Shown here one piece after another: positions 15,841 to 24,887 of a stretch of DNA of 64,000 nucleotides. Source of the stretch: Glycomyces harbinensis (GTDB lineage Bacteria > Actinomycetota > Actinomycetes > Mycobacteriales > Micromonosporaceae); assembly GCF_900101745.1 (NCBI RefSeq), contig NZ_FNAD01000009.1:62001-126000 (forward strand). Reading direction: 5' to 3'. How positions within the stretch are numbered: position 1 is the stretch's first letter; the number at the start of each line of letters is the position of its first letter. A model generated the notes under the pieces. It was not told the DNA's origin. It saw only the letters and a program-made list of their open reading frames with translations, and searched no databases. The translations under genes and the position numbers were made by a program.

Positions 15841-18453
15841 ATGGATCTCGACACTCCGGCCCCGCCGGCCAGGCGGCGCCGATGGCGCCGCGCCGCGGCG
15901 GTGACGCTGCCGGTCGCCCTCGTCGGCACCTTCGCAGCCGTGGCCGCACCCCAGGCGTTCGCCGCGCAGTACTGCGGCGGCCTCGAATACAAGGTCGTCT
16001 CCAGCTGGGGCTCAGGCTTCCAGGCCAACGTCATCCTCACCGCGGGCGACGCGGGCCTCAGCGGCTGGGACATCGAATGGGACTTCCCGGCCGGCACCAG
16101 CGTGACCAGCGCGTGGAACGTCGACTGGAGCCAGAGCGGCACCGGCTTCACCGGCTCTGACGTCGGCTGGAACGGCACGGTCGCCGCCGGACAGACCCGC
16201 GAGGTCTTCGGCTTCATCGGCTCGGGCCCGGCCACCGCGCCGACCGGCATCACTGTCAACGGCGAGTCCTGCGACGGCTCCGAGGAGCCGGTAGAACCCG
16301 AGCTCGAGGTCTCGCGCGCGAACGTCGTCGTCGACGCCGGCTCGACCGCCTCGATCGACGTCGGCTTCTCGGCCGCCACCACCGCCGCGGCCACGGTGAC
16401 CACCTCCCGCACCTCCGGCTCCACCGACCTCACGGTGGCCTCGGGCGGCTCGCTCGCCTTCGCGGCGGGCGCCACCGCCACCAAGCCGGTCACCTTCAGC
16501 GCCAGTGCGAACGCCGAACCGGGCGAGTCGGCCGTCTTCACGGTCTCCGCTCCCGGCTACGACCCGCTGCCGGTGACGGTCACGGTCGCCGACCTCGGCG
16601 AGGTCACGCAGAACGAGGAGCGCTTCCTCACGCTGTACGACCAGCTCGCCGGCGCCGACTCGCCGTACCTGCACGAGACGGGCGTCCCCTACCACTCGGT
16701 GGAGGAGCTCATCGTCGAGGCGCCCGACTACGGCCACGAGACCACCTCGGAGGCGCTGAGCTACCTGATGTGGCTCGAGGCCGCCTACGGCCAGGTCACC
16801 GGTGACTGGTCGGGTTACAACAACGCCTGGGACGTGACCGAGCAGTACGCGATCCCGGACCTCAACCCGACCAACTACGACCCGAACTCCCCGGCCTCCT
16901 ACGCTCCCGAAGCGGACAGCGTGGACGCCTACCCGACGCAGATCGACTTCGACGCCCCGGTGGGCACCGACCCGCTCGGCGCGGAGCTGCGCTCCACCTA
17001 CGGGAACAACCAGATCTACGGCATGCACTGGATCCTGGACGTGGACAACGCCTACGGCTTCGGCGAGTGCGGCGACGGGACCACCGAGCCCGCGTACATG
17101 AACACGTTCCAGCGCGGCTCGCAGGAGTCGACGTGGGAGACGGTCGCGCACCCGTCGTGCGAGACCTTCGACTTCGGCGGCCCGAACGGCTTCCTCGACC
17201 TGTTCGTGGGCGACGAGGCGTACTCCCAGCAGGAGCGCTACACCAACGCCCCCGACGCCGACGCGCGCGCCGTCCAGGTCGCGTGGATGGCCCAGCAGTG
17301 GGCCGAGGAGCAGGGTCAGGCCTCGGAGATCTCCGGGTCTCTGGAGAACGCCTCCAAGATGGGCGACTACCTGCGGTACGCCATGGCGGACAAGTACTTC
17401 AAGCAGATCGACGGCGACTGCATCGGCATCGAGAACTGCGCCGACGGCACCGGGAAGAACTCGTTCCACTACCTGATGAGCTGGTACTACTCATGGGGCG
17501 CGGGCGCGAACGGCGACTGGTCGTTCCGCATCGGCGGTTCCGGTGTCCACCAGGGCTACCAGAACCCCATGGCCGCTTACGCCCTCTCCGAGGGCGGGCT
17601 GACCCCCGACTCGCCGACCGCTGCGGCGGACTGGGCCGCGAGCCTGGACGCACAGCTGGAGTTCCTGGAGTGGCTCCAGGTTCCGGCCGGTTCGCCGGGC
17701 GCGGGCGCCATCGCCGGCGGCGCGACGAACAACTGGGGCGGCAACTACGGCACCCCGACCACCTCGGCCGAGCACGAGGGCCTGTACTACGACGAGCAGC
17801 CCGTGTGGCACGACCCGCCGTCGAACCGCTGGTTCGGCTTCCAGGTCTGGGGCATGGACCGCACCGCGCAGTACTGCATGGAGACCGGTGAGGCCCGCGC
17901 CTGCGAGCTGCTGGACAACTGGGTGGCGTGGGCGCTGTCGGAGAGCGAGATCAGCGCGACCGACTACAGCCTGCCGGGCGACCTGGAGTGGAACGGCGAG
18001 CCGGGGGCGGGCCTGTCCGCCACGGTGAGCACCATGTCCAAGGACCCGGGTGTGGCCGGCGCGTTCGCGAAGATCCTGTCCTACCACGCGGCCGCCACCG
18101 GCGACACCGCGTCGCAGACGGCCGCTTCGAACCTGCTGGACGGCCTGTGGGCGGTCAACGACGGCATCGGCGTGACGCAGACCGAGGGCCGGGCGGACTA
18201 CTGCCGCTTCGGCGACGAGGTCTACATCCCCGAGGGCTGGACCGGCACCATGCCGAACGGCGACGTCCTGGAGAACGGGGTCACGTTCATCGAGACCCGC
18301 TCCTTCATGACGGAGTTCGAGGGCTGGGACCAGGTCCAGGCGTACATCGACGGCGGCTGCACGGGCGCGCCGCCGGAGTTCGACTACCACCGCTACTGGC
18401 ACCAGGTCGAGGTCGCCACGGCGTTCCAGACCTACGCCGCGCTGTTCGAGTAG
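15841..18453 (+). CDS. Secreted GH48 exocellulase with N-terminal CBM2
   Basis: 870 residues; AGGAG lies 9 nt before ATG 15841. Signal peptide 1-41 (Arg-rich start, cleavage after AFA). A family 2 carbohydrate-binding module spans about 43-148 (starts AQYCGGLEYKV, has GWDIEWDFPAG and VGWNGTVAAGQ, closing Cys near 146). An Ig-like linker follows at ~155-245, then a full-length GH48 catalytic domain from ~250 to the end. E300 in GHETTSEA is the expected proton donor. GH48 enzymes are processive reducing-end cellobiohydrolases and a key part of bacterial cellulose systems. The product cellobiose matches the CebEFG/GH1 operon next door, and the shared control region suggests joint induction. Confidence 0.95.
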   Translation: MDLDTPAPPARRRRWRRAAAVTLPVALVGTFAAVAAPQAFAAQYCGGLEYKVVSSWGSGFQANVILTAGDAGLSGWDIEWDFPAGTSVTSAWNVDWSQSGTGFTGSDVGWNGTVAAGQTREVFGFIGSGPATAPTGITVNGESCDGSEEPVEPELEVSRANVVVDAGSTASIDVGFSAATTAAATVTTSRTSGSTDLTVASGGSLAFAAGATATKPVTFSASANAEPGESAVFTVSAPGYDPLPVTVTVADLGEVTQNEERFLTLYDQLAGADSPYLHETGVPYHSVEELIVEAPDYGHETTSEALSYLMWLEAAYGQVTGDWSGYNNAWDVTEQYAIPDLNPTNYDPNSPASYAPEADSVDAYPTQIDFDAPVGTDPLGAELRSTYGNNQIYGMHWILDVDNAYGFGECGDGTTEPAYMNTFQRGSQESTWETVAHPSCETFDFGGPNGFLDLFVGDEAYSQQERYTNAPDADARAVQVAWMAQQWAEEQGQASEISGSLENASKMGDYLRYAMADKYFKQIDGDCIGIENCADGTGKNSFHYLMSWYYSWGAGANGDWSFRIGGSGVHQGYQNPMAAYALSEGGLTPDSPTAAADWAASLDAQLEFLEWLQVPAGSPGAGAIAGGATNNWGGNYGTPTTSAEHEGLYYDEQPVWHDPPSNRWFGFQVWGMDRTAQYCMETGEARACELLDNWVAWALSESEISATDYSLPGDLEWNGEPGAGLSATVSTMSKDPGVAGAFAKILSYHAAATGDTASQTAASNLLDGLWAVNDGIGVTQTEGRADYCRFGDEVYIPEGWTGTMPNGDVLENGVTFIETRSFMTEFEGWDQVQAYIDGGCTGAPPEFDYHRYWHQVEVATAFQTYAALFE

Positions 18454-18484
18454 GGCAGTGGAGCGACTGGAGTAGACCGAGGGC

Positions 18485-18567
18485 GCGGCGCCCGTGACCA
18501 GCGGGCGCCGCACCCGATATGACGCGATGAACGGCGCGACCGGTTGCAGCTGCTGCAACCGGTCGCG
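18485..18567 (+). terminator. Double terminator after GH48 gene
   Basis: A 10-bp stem (18485-18494/18502-18511) is followed by a perfect 14-bp stem (18535-18548/18554-18567, GCTGC loop) and then TTTCTC, a good intrinsic terminator for the plus strand. Confidence 0.8.
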
Positions 18568-18591
18568 TTTCTCATTGCGCCCCTCACGGTT

Positions 18592-18663
18592 CGCTGAGCA
18601 CACAGGTCGGCTCCGCCGGGCCTTCGAGACGGATCCCACCGGGACCGACCTCTATGCTCAGCG
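18592..18663. other. Long-range stem structure between GH48 and DUF1349 genes
   Basis: CGCTGAGCA (18592-18600) pairs with 18655-18663, and AGGTCGG (18604-18610) pairs with 18645-18651, forming an extended hairpin. It lies downstream of the minus-strand DUF1349 gene and could end its transcript. Confidence 0.45.
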
Positions 18664-18724
18664 CTCTCCGGCCCCCCTCGGCCGGCGCGCTGGATGTAGT
18701 TGTGGGCCTTGCGTTGCGCCCTGC

Positions 18725-19261
18725 TCAGTCGACGTCGATGTCGAGGTCCTGCGCGGCGTCCCAGAAGCTCTCGGAGACGGGCCGGGTGCTGGCGATGCCT
18801 GCGAGCGCGGGCACGCCGCCGGGCAGGTACGTGGAGGCGATGGTGGTGTAGTCCGAGCCGTCCTCGGCGTGGGCCACGCTGATGGTGCCGCCGCTGCGGA
18901 TGAGCCGCAGCCAGATCTCGTCGGACTCGGTGTCCACCGGGGACAGCGACCAGTCGGTGTGGTCGCGGGTGGTCACGGTCGTGACGAGGTGCTGGCCCCC
19001 GAGGTACTCGGCGCCCGTGCGGATCCAGTTGTAGTCGTCGACGCGGATGGTCAGCGAGGCTTCGGAGTGCTGGTGGCGGTGCTCGGGGCGGAAGCGCATC
19101 GCGATCTCGCCGTCCCCGTCGAGCCTGAGGCCGTAAATGTAGACGTGGTCGCGCTGGTGCTCGGTCCCCGCGCTTCGACTGAAGGTGGTCTTCGTTTCGA
19201 AGTAGGGAGTGATCAATCCACCGTCAACCGTCCATTGTACTTCTTCTGAAGGAGACTGCAT
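18725..19261 (-). CDS. DUF1349 (concanavalin-A-like) protein
   Basis: 178 residues, cytoplasmic (no signal peptide). The pattern DGGLITPYFETKTTF, the ITVRxDDxNWIRTGAEYL-type centre (here LTIRVDDYNWIRTGAEYL) and the DGSDYTTIASTYLP end are characteristic of DUF1349, a beta-jelly-roll family with relatives that bind or modify carbohydrates. No enzymatic activity is established for the family. It is convergent with the GH48 gene and has its own AT-richer promoter region. Functional link to cellulose use is only positional. Confidence 0.75.
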   Translation of the reverse strand: MQSPSEEVQWTVDGGLITPYFETKTTFSRSAGTEHQRDHVYIYGLRLDGDGEIAMRFRPEHRHQHSEASLTIRVDDYNWIRTGAEYLGGQHLVTTVTTRDHTDWSLSPVDTESDEIWLRLIRSGGTISVAHAEDGSDYTTIASTYLPGGVPALAGIASTRPVSESFWDAAQDLDIDVD

Positions 19262-19715
19262 CTTTCAATGATGCCACACGCGAAATGGTCGTATTTTGAC
19301 AAAACGGTCATGGTAACCCAAAGTTAATCCAGACTTCGGGTTTGTCACCTGCCTGAAACCGCAGCTCAATGCGGATCTGATGCACTCGGTGCGGTATCCG
19401 TTACGCTTCCCGGAGAACGCACGGCCAGGCCCTCCGGAGCCCGGAGCGCCTGCGGCCCAGTGCTTCCGCCGCGCGGCGCGCAGGGGCCGATGCCGACCAC
19501 GTTACCCCGCCCGCGCCGACCGCGCCCTCCGCGAGGCCAATGCGCCGCGCGCTGCATGTGATCCTCATTGTTTCGCGAGTTCGCTTCTGCTTTTCGCGGG
19601 ACCGGGCGGACTAGAGTGCCGGAGACTCGGACCCGTGTCCTCTCCGGCCGCTCGACCGTTAAACCCGGATAGAGGAGTACGCAGGCACGGAAGCGAAGGC
19701 GAATGAGGAGATAGC
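19262..19715. other. Intergenic region between DUF1349 gene and small Cys-motif gene
   Basis: 454 bp. The first ~120 bp are AT-richer and must hold the DUF1349 promoter: TTGTCA on the minus strand at 19296-19301, and an imperfect inverted repeat around AAACGGTCATGG. The rest is ordinary GC-rich sequence with a GAGGAG ribosome site before GTG 19716. Small open frames here have no recognisable features. Confidence 0.4.
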
Positions 19716-20141
19716 GTGAGCATGCAGCATTCAGCGAGGCCGGCGTCGCATGACACCGATGCGCCCGAAGGGGGCCGGGGCCTGCCGCGCCAGGATCGCA
19801 CCGCGCCGCCTCGCCGCTCGCGGCACACCGCCGACGCCGCCGACCAGGCCTCGATGGTGGTGCCGATACCGGCCCGCTCGCGCCGGAACCGGCGCGAGGA
19901 GCCCTCGAAGCTCTTCTCCCTGGAGCAGCCGCCGCCGCTGGAGGCGCCCGCGGGGATCACCGAGATCACCGGCTGGTCCCTGGCCTCGGCGATGTGGCGC
20001 GACCACCTGCCCGAGCAGCTGCTGGGCATCGACTGCGCCTCCTGTCGCCAGGCCTGGCCGTGCGACACCTGGAAGATCGCCGACGACCTGCTCACCGAGT
20101 GCTGCGAGGCCGCCGGAGGCGCCCCGGCCGCGGCCCGCTAG
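19716..20141 (+). CDS. Small actinobacterial protein with C-x2-C-x5-C motif
   Basis: 141 residues. GTG 19716 is preceded by GAGGAG; an in-frame ATG two codons later is an alternative. The first ~70 residues are Arg/Pro-rich and probably disordered. The C-terminal part carries CASCRQAWPC, a pattern common in small actinobacterial proteins and compatible with metal binding. Product not recognised. It lies directly upstream of the dnaK control region but has its own ribosome site and is separated by HAIR operators, so it is not clearly part of the heat-shock operon. Confidence 0.6.
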   Translation: MSMQHSARPASHDTDAPEGGRGLPRQDRTAPPRRSRHTADAADQASMVVPIPARSRRNRREEPSKLFSLEQPPPLEAPAGITEITGWSLASAMWRDHLPEQLLGIDCASCRQAWPCDTWKIADDLLTECCEAAGGAPAAAR

Positions 20142-20147
20142 TCAGGA

Positions 20148-20168
20148 CTTGAGTCGACCCGACTCAAC
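20148..20168. promoter_or_regulatory. HAIR operator (HspR site) 1
   Basis: CTTGAGT-N7-ACTCAAC matches the HspR-associated inverted repeat CTTGAGT-N7-ACTCAAG at all but the last base. It starts 6 bp after the upstream stop codon. Confidence 0.85.
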
Positions 20169-20202
20169 TTTAGTGTATTTCGTCACAATCATCGCGATCG
20201 CC

Positions 20203-20250
20203 TTGACACTCGATATCCGCAGGCAGAACATTGAGTCTATCCGGCTCAAC
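20203..20250 (+). promoter_or_regulatory. dnaK promoter overlapped by second HAIR operator
   Basis: TTGACA (20203-20208), 17-bp spacer, GAACAT (20226-20231). The -10 box runs into a second HAIR element, ATTGAGT-N7-GCTCAAC (20230-20250). HspR bound here would block RNA polymerase directly; it is released on heat shock. Confidence 0.8.
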
Positions 20251-20338
20251 TTGGTTCGGGGTTCCCGCCCGGCCGTGTGCGGCGGCGCTTCGGTCCCGAA
20301 GCGCGGAGACACCTGTTCTGCTACTCAAGGAGATCAAT

Positions 20339-22177
20339 ATGGCACGTGCGGTCGGTATCGACCTCGGCACGACGAACTCCGTGGTCAGCGTCCTCGAAGG
20401 CGGGGAAGCCACGGTCATCACCAACGCCGAGGGGGCAAGGACCACCCCGTCCATCGTCGCGTTCGCCAAGAACGGCGAAGTGCTGGTCGGCGAAGTCGCC
20501 AAGCGCCAGGCGGTCACCAACCCCGACCGCACCATCCGCTCGGTCAAGCGCCACATGGGCACCGACTGGACCGTCGACATCGACGGCAAGTCGTACACCG
20601 CGCAGGAGATCAGCGCGCGCATCCTCATGAAGCTCAAGCGCGACGCCGAGGCGTACCTGGGCGAGAACGTGACCGACGCGGTCGTCACGGTCCCGGCGTA
20701 CTTCTCCGACGCGCAGCGCACCGCCACGAAGGAGGCGGGCGAGATCGCCGGGCTGAACGTCCTGCGCATCATCAACGAGCCGACCTCCGCGGCCCTGTCC
20801 TACGGCCTGGACAAGGGCGAGGAGGAGCAGACCATCCTCGTCTTCGACCTCGGCGGCGGCACCTTCGACGTGTCCCTGCTGGAGATCGCCGACGGCGTCA
20901 TCCAGGTCAAGGCCACCTCCGGCGACAACCACCTCGGCGGCGACGACTGGGACGACCGGGTCATCCAGCACCTGGTCAAGACCTTCAACGGCCAGTACGG
21001 CGTGGACCTGTCCAAGGACAAGATGGCCATGCAGCGCCTCAAGGAGGCCGCCGAGAAGGCCAAGATCGAGCTCTCCAGCGCCACGCAGACCTCGATCAAC
21101 CTGCCGTACATCACCGCCGGCCCCGACGGCCCGCTGCACCTGGACGTCTCGCTCTCGCGCGCCGAGTTCGAGCAGATGACCTCCGACCTCCTCGACCGCT
21201 GCAAGAAGCCGTTCGAGCAGGCCGTCAAGGACGCCGGGATCAACGTCTCCGAGGTCGACCACGTCATCCTCGTGGGCGGCTCGACCCGCATGCCGGCCGT
21301 GTCCGAACTGGTCAAGCGCCTCATCGGCCGCGACGCGCACAAGGGCGTCAACCCGGACGAGGTCGTCGCCGTCGGCGCGACCCTCCAGGCCGGCGTCCTC
21401 AAGGGCGAGGTCAAGGACGTGCTGCTCCTCGACGTCACGCCCCTGAGCCTGGGCATCGAGACCAAGGGCGGGATCTTCACCAAGCTCATCGAGCGCAACA
21501 CCACGATCCCGACCAAGCGCTCGGAGGTCTTCACGACCGCCGACGACAACCAGCCGTCGGTGCTCATCCAGGTCTTCCAGGGCGAGCGCGAGATCGCGGC
21601 CTACAACAAGAAGCTCGGCACCTTCGAGCTCACCGGCCTGCCGCCGGCGCCGCGCGGCGTCCCGCAGATCGAGGTCACCTTCGACATCGACGCGAACGGC
21701 ATCGTGAACGTCTCCGCGAAGGACTCGGCCACGGGCAAGGCCCAGTCGATGACCATCAGCGGCGGCTCCAGCCTCGGCAAGGACGACATCCAGCGGATGA
21801 TGTCCGAGGCCGAGGAGCACGCCGAGGAGGACCGCCAGCGCAAGGACGAGGCCGAGGCCCGCAACATGGGCGAGTCGCTGGTCTACCAGACCGAGAAGCT
21901 GCTGGCCGAGTCCGGCGACAAGGTCCCCGAGGAACTCAAGGGCCGCATCAACGACGCCACCGGCAACCTCAAGGGCGCCTTGGGCGGCAGCGACATCGAG
22001 GCGATCAAGACCGCCACCGAGGAGCTGTCGAAGGTCAGCCAGGAGGCCGGCCAGGCCATGTACGCGGCGGCGCAGACCGAGCAGGGCTCGCAGCCGCAGG
22101 GCGACGCGGGTGCGGCTCCGGGCGCCGACGACGTCGTCGACGCCGAGATCGTCGACGACGACAAGGACCAGAAGTGA
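20339..22177 (+). CDS. dnaK: Chaperone DnaK (Hsp70)
   Basis: 612 residues. ATG 20339 is preceded by AAGGAG. ATPase signatures GIDLGTTNS (about 6-14), [15 protein letters not shown] and [13 protein letters not shown] are intact, followed by the substrate-binding domain ([14 protein letters not shown]) and a C-terminal lid ending in an acidic [10 protein letters not shown] tail. It refolds and protects client proteins with GrpE and DnaJ encoded next to it. The stop overlaps the grpE start by 3 bases (GTGA). Confidence 0.98.
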   Translation: MARAVGIDLGTTNSVVSVLEGGEATVITNAEGARTTPSIVAFAKNGEVLVGEVAKRQAVTNPDRTIRSVKRHMGTDWTVDIDGKSYTAQEISARILMKLKRDAEAYLGENVTDAVVTVPAYFSDAQRTATKEAGEIAGLNVLRIINEPTSAALSYGLDKGEEEQTILVFDLGGGTFDVSLLEIADGVIQVKATSGDNHLGGDDWDDRVIQHLVKTFNGQYGVDLSKDKMAMQRLKEAAEKAKIELSSATQTSINLPYITAGPDGPLHLDVSLSRAEFEQMTSDLLDRCKKPFEQAVKDAGINVSEVDHVILVGGSTRMPAVSELVKRLIGRDAHKGVNPDEVVAVGATLQAGVLKGEVKDVLLLDVTPLSLGIETKGGIFTKLIERNTTIPTKRSEVFTTADDNQPSVLIQVFQGEREIAAYNKKLGTFELTGLPPAPRGVPQIEVTFDIDANGIVNVSAKDSATGKAQSMTISGGSSLGKDDIQRMMSEAEEHAEEDRQRKDEAEARNMGESLVYQTEKLLAESGDKVPEELKGRINDATGNLKGALGGSDIEAIKTATEELSKVSQEAGQAMYAAAQTEQGSQPQGDAGAAPGADDVVDAEIVDDDKDQK

Positions 22178-22959
22178 CGGACGAGGGCAACAAGGACGCC
22201 GAAGACCCGCAGCCGCCCGAGCCCGAGCAGGGCGACGACGAACTGACGGTCGACGACATCCTCGCGGCCGCCTCGGACGACGGACAGGCCGCGGACGACG
22301 CGGTGGCCGTCCTCCAGGCGACCTTGGAGGAGCGCACCAGGGACCTGCAGCGGATCACCGCCGAGTTCCAGAACTACCGCAAGCGGGTCGAGCGCGACAA
22401 GGCCCGCTCCGGTGAGCTGGCGACCGCGGCGGTGCTCCAGGGCCTGCTGCCGGTGCTCGACGACCTGGACCGGGCGCGCAGCCACGGGGACCTCAACGGC
22501 CCCTTCGGCTCCGTGGCCGAACAGCTCGTCAACGCACTGCACAAGCACGGGCTGGAGCCCTTCGGCGAGAAGGGCGACCCGTTCGACCCGCAGCTGCACG
22601 AGGCCGTGGCGCACATGCAGATGCCCGACGTGGACGGCCCGACCTGCATCGACGTGATGCGGGCGGGCTACCGCCTGGGCGACAAGCTGCTGCGCCCGGC
22701 CCTGGTGGCCGTGGCCGAGCCGCTCGACGAGCCGGCCGAGCCCGCCGCACCGGAACCCGGCGCCGACGAGCCCGAGACCGCCGAGGCGGCCGAGGCCTCC
22801 GAGCCCGAGGCCGACGCGGTCGACGTCGCCGAGGACACCGACGCCGATGCGGCCGAGGCCCCCGCGGCCGCAGCGGAGCCGGAGTCCGAGGTAGCGTCCG
22901 AGGACGAGTCCGACGGCAAGGGCAAGAAGCGTAAACACAAGGGCGGCAAGGACTCCTAG
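22174..22959 (+). CDS. grpE: Nucleotide exchange factor GrpE
   Basis: 261 residues from GTG 22174 overlapping the dnaK stop. The GrpE coiled coil and head are recognisable ([67 protein letters not shown]). It is longer than the usual ~200 residues because of a C-terminal tail of about 80 residues, almost only Ala, Glu, Asp and Pro, ending in a Lys-rich [12 protein letters not shown]. The tail is probably disordered. It releases ADP from DnaK. Confidence 0.95.
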   Translation: MTDEGNKDAEDPQPPEPEQGDDELTVDDILAAASDDGQAADDAVAVLQATLEERTRDLQRITAEFQNYRKRVERDKARSGELATAAVLQGLLPVLDDLDRARSHGDLNGPFGSVAEQLVNALHKHGLEPFGEKGDPFDPQLHEAVAHMQMPDVDGPTCIDVMRAGYRLGDKLLRPALVAVAEPLDEPAEPAAPEPGADEPETAEAAEASEPEADAVDVAEDTDADAAEAPAAAAEPESEVASEDESDGKGKKRKHKGGKDS

Positions 22960-23009
22960 TCCGCTAGGTTCTCCCCGCCCTGCAACGAGCACAGTGAAGG
23001 AGGCGTCCC

Positions 23010-24137
23010 GTGGCATCGCAGGAATGGCTTGAGAAGGACTTCTACGCCCTACTCGGCGTGCCGCAGGACGCCTCCAAAAAAGACATCGAGAAGGCGTACC
23101 GCAAGCTCGCGCGCGAACTCCACCCCGACCACAACCCGGACCCGGACGCCGAGGAGCGCTTCAAGGGCGTCTCCGAGGCCTACTCGGTCCTCCACGACGA
23201 CAAGGCCCGCGGCGAGTACGACCAGATCCAGCTGATGAAGTCCGGGCGCGGCGGGTTTGGAATGCACAGTGGCGGGGCCCACGCGGCGCCCGGCGGCGTC
23301 AACCTCGAAGACCTCTTCGGCTCCGGCGCCTCCGGCGGCTTCTCCGACCTGTTCGGCGACCTGTTCTCCCGCGGCGGCCAGCGCCGCGGCGCCGCCCAGC
23401 GCGGCAACGACCTGCGCACCCACATCACCCTCGACTTCGCCGACGCCGTCAAGGGCACCACCACCGAGATCCGGATGCGCGCGCCCGGCGAGTGCGAGAC
23501 CTGCCACGGCTCCGGCGCCAAGCCCGGCTCCGCCCCGACCACCTGCCCCCGCTGCAACGGCAGGGGGCTGGTCACCGAGAACCAGGGCGCGTTCAGCTTC
23601 GCCCAGCCGTGCCCCGAATGCGAGGGCACCGGCACCGTCGTCGCCGACCCGTGCCCCGACTGCGGCGGCACCGGCGCCACCACCCGCGACCGCGTCGTCA
23701 CAGTCCGGGTCCCGGCCGGGATCGGCGACGGCCAGACCATCCGCCTCGCCGGGCGCGGCTCCCCCGGCGACCGCGGCGGACCGTCCGGCGACCTGCTCGT
23801 CCGCATCGCCGTCCGCGCGCACCCGCTGTTCGCGCGCGACGGCGACAACGTCACGCTGCGCCTGCCCGTCTCCTTCCCCGAGGCCGCCATGGGCGCCAAG
23901 GTGAAGGTCCCGACCCTCGACGGGCCCGTCACCCTCAAGATCCCCGCCGGCACGCCCACCGGACGCGTCCTGCGCGTCAAGGGCCGCGGCGTGCCCGACA
24001 AGGGCGACCTGCTCGTCACCGTCGACATCGAGGTCCCCTCCTCGCTGTCGGCCGACGCCGCCGACGCCCTCGAACGCTACGCGGCCGCCGCCCCGGCGGC
24101 CGACCGCTCGAAGCTGGAACAGCTGACGGGCCAATGA
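23010..24137 (+). CDS. dnaJ: Co-chaperone DnaJ
   Basis: 375 residues; GTG 23010 has AAGGAGG upstream. J domain at 1-70 with the HPD tripeptide (ELHPDHNPD), a Gly/Phe-rich stretch (~80-130), then four zinc-binding CxxCxGxG repeats (CETCHGSG, CPRCNGRG, CPECEGTG, CPDCGGTG) and the C-terminal substrate domain. Full set for a type I DnaJ, which stimulates DnaK ATPase. Located between grpE and hspR as in Streptomyces and mycobacteria. Confidence 0.97.
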   Translation: MASQEWLEKDFYALLGVPQDASKKDIEKAYRKLARELHPDHNPDPDAEERFKGVSEAYSVLHDDKARGEYDQIQLMKSGRGGFGMHSGGAHAAPGGVNLEDLFGSGASGGFSDLFGDLFSRGGQRRGAAQRGNDLRTHITLDFADAVKGTTTEIRMRAPGECETCHGSGAKPGSAPTTCPRCNGRGLVTENQGAFSFAQPCPECEGTGTVVADPCPDCGGTGATTRDRVVTVRVPAGIGDGQTIRLAGRGSPGDRGGPSGDLLVRIAVRAHPLFARDGDNVTLRLPVSFPEAAMGAKVKVPTLDGPVTLKIPAGTPTGRVLRVKGRGVPDKGDLLVTVDIEVPSSLSADAADALERYAAAAPAADRSKLEQLTGQ

Positions 24138-24252
24138 TGTTGCACTGTTCGACCGCACCGCGCGCGACCGCGCGCGGCACGACGCCGCGGACGGGGACAC
24201 CGCCCGCGACCACCGGGCCCACGGGCGCCCGGTAAGGCACCAGGGAGGAACC

Positions 24253-24756
24253 GTGACCGCCTCGGACCGCACCGGCGGCCCCGCCAGCGGGCGCAGCCCC
24301 GACATGGGCGGGCCCGGGCGGGTGCGCATCGAGATCGCCTTCCGCCAGCGCGTCCCCGGCGGCGAGGACATCGACTTCGACGCGAAGATCCTCGCGATCT
24401 CCGCGGCCGCCGAGATGGCCGGGATGCACCCGCAGACCCTGCGCCAGTACGACCGGCTCGGCCTCGTCGAGCCCGCCCGCACCCCCGGCGGCGGCCGGCG
24501 CTACTCCGCGCGCGACGTCCTGCGGCTGCGGGAGATCCAGCGGCTCAGCCAGGACGAGGGCGTCAACCTCGCCGGCATCAAGCGCATCATGGACCTCGAA
24601 CGCGAGGTCCACGCCGTGCGCGCCGAGGCCGCCGCCCGCATCGAGGGCCTCGCCGAAGAGCTCCGTCGGGCGAGAGCGCAGCTCGCCGAACTGCGCGCCG
24701 TCGCCGGCCCCTTCGGCCGCTCGACCGACATCGTCCTGTGGCGGGGCGACCAATGA
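24253..24756 (+). CDS. hspR: Heat-shock repressor HspR (MerR family)
   Basis: 167 residues from GTG 24253 with GGAGGAA upstream. MerR-type winged helix at about 45-115: ISAAAEMAGMHPQTLRQYDRLGLVEPARTPGGGRRYSARDV. A coiled coil follows (MDLEREVHAVRAEAAARIEGL). A ~40-residue N-terminal extension is longer than in most HspR proteins. It autoregulates the dnaK operon through the HAIR sites upstream, using DnaK as corepressor in the known system. Confidence 0.95.
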   Translation: MTASDRTGGPASGRSPDMGGPGRVRIEIAFRQRVPGGEDIDFDAKILAISAAAEMAGMHPQTLRQYDRLGLVEPARTPGGGRRYSARDVLRLREIQRLSQDEGVNLAGIKRIMDLEREVHAVRAEAAARIEGLAEELRRARAQLAELRAVAGPFGRSTDIVLWRGDQ

Positions 24757-24887
24757 CGACCGGTATGCGGTCGCACCGGTTTCGTTAGGATCGGGCCCAT
24801 GCGAAGACGACGACGCCGGCATCGAAGTCCCCGGCCCGGCAGCGGGCCCGGGCTCCGCGGGTCGGAGCCGACTAGGGGGCGTGAGCG

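Noticed and set aside
24757-24887. Terminator between hspR and the first CNNM gene
   Set aside because: Only a 6-bp ACCGGT repeat can pair; too weak to call.
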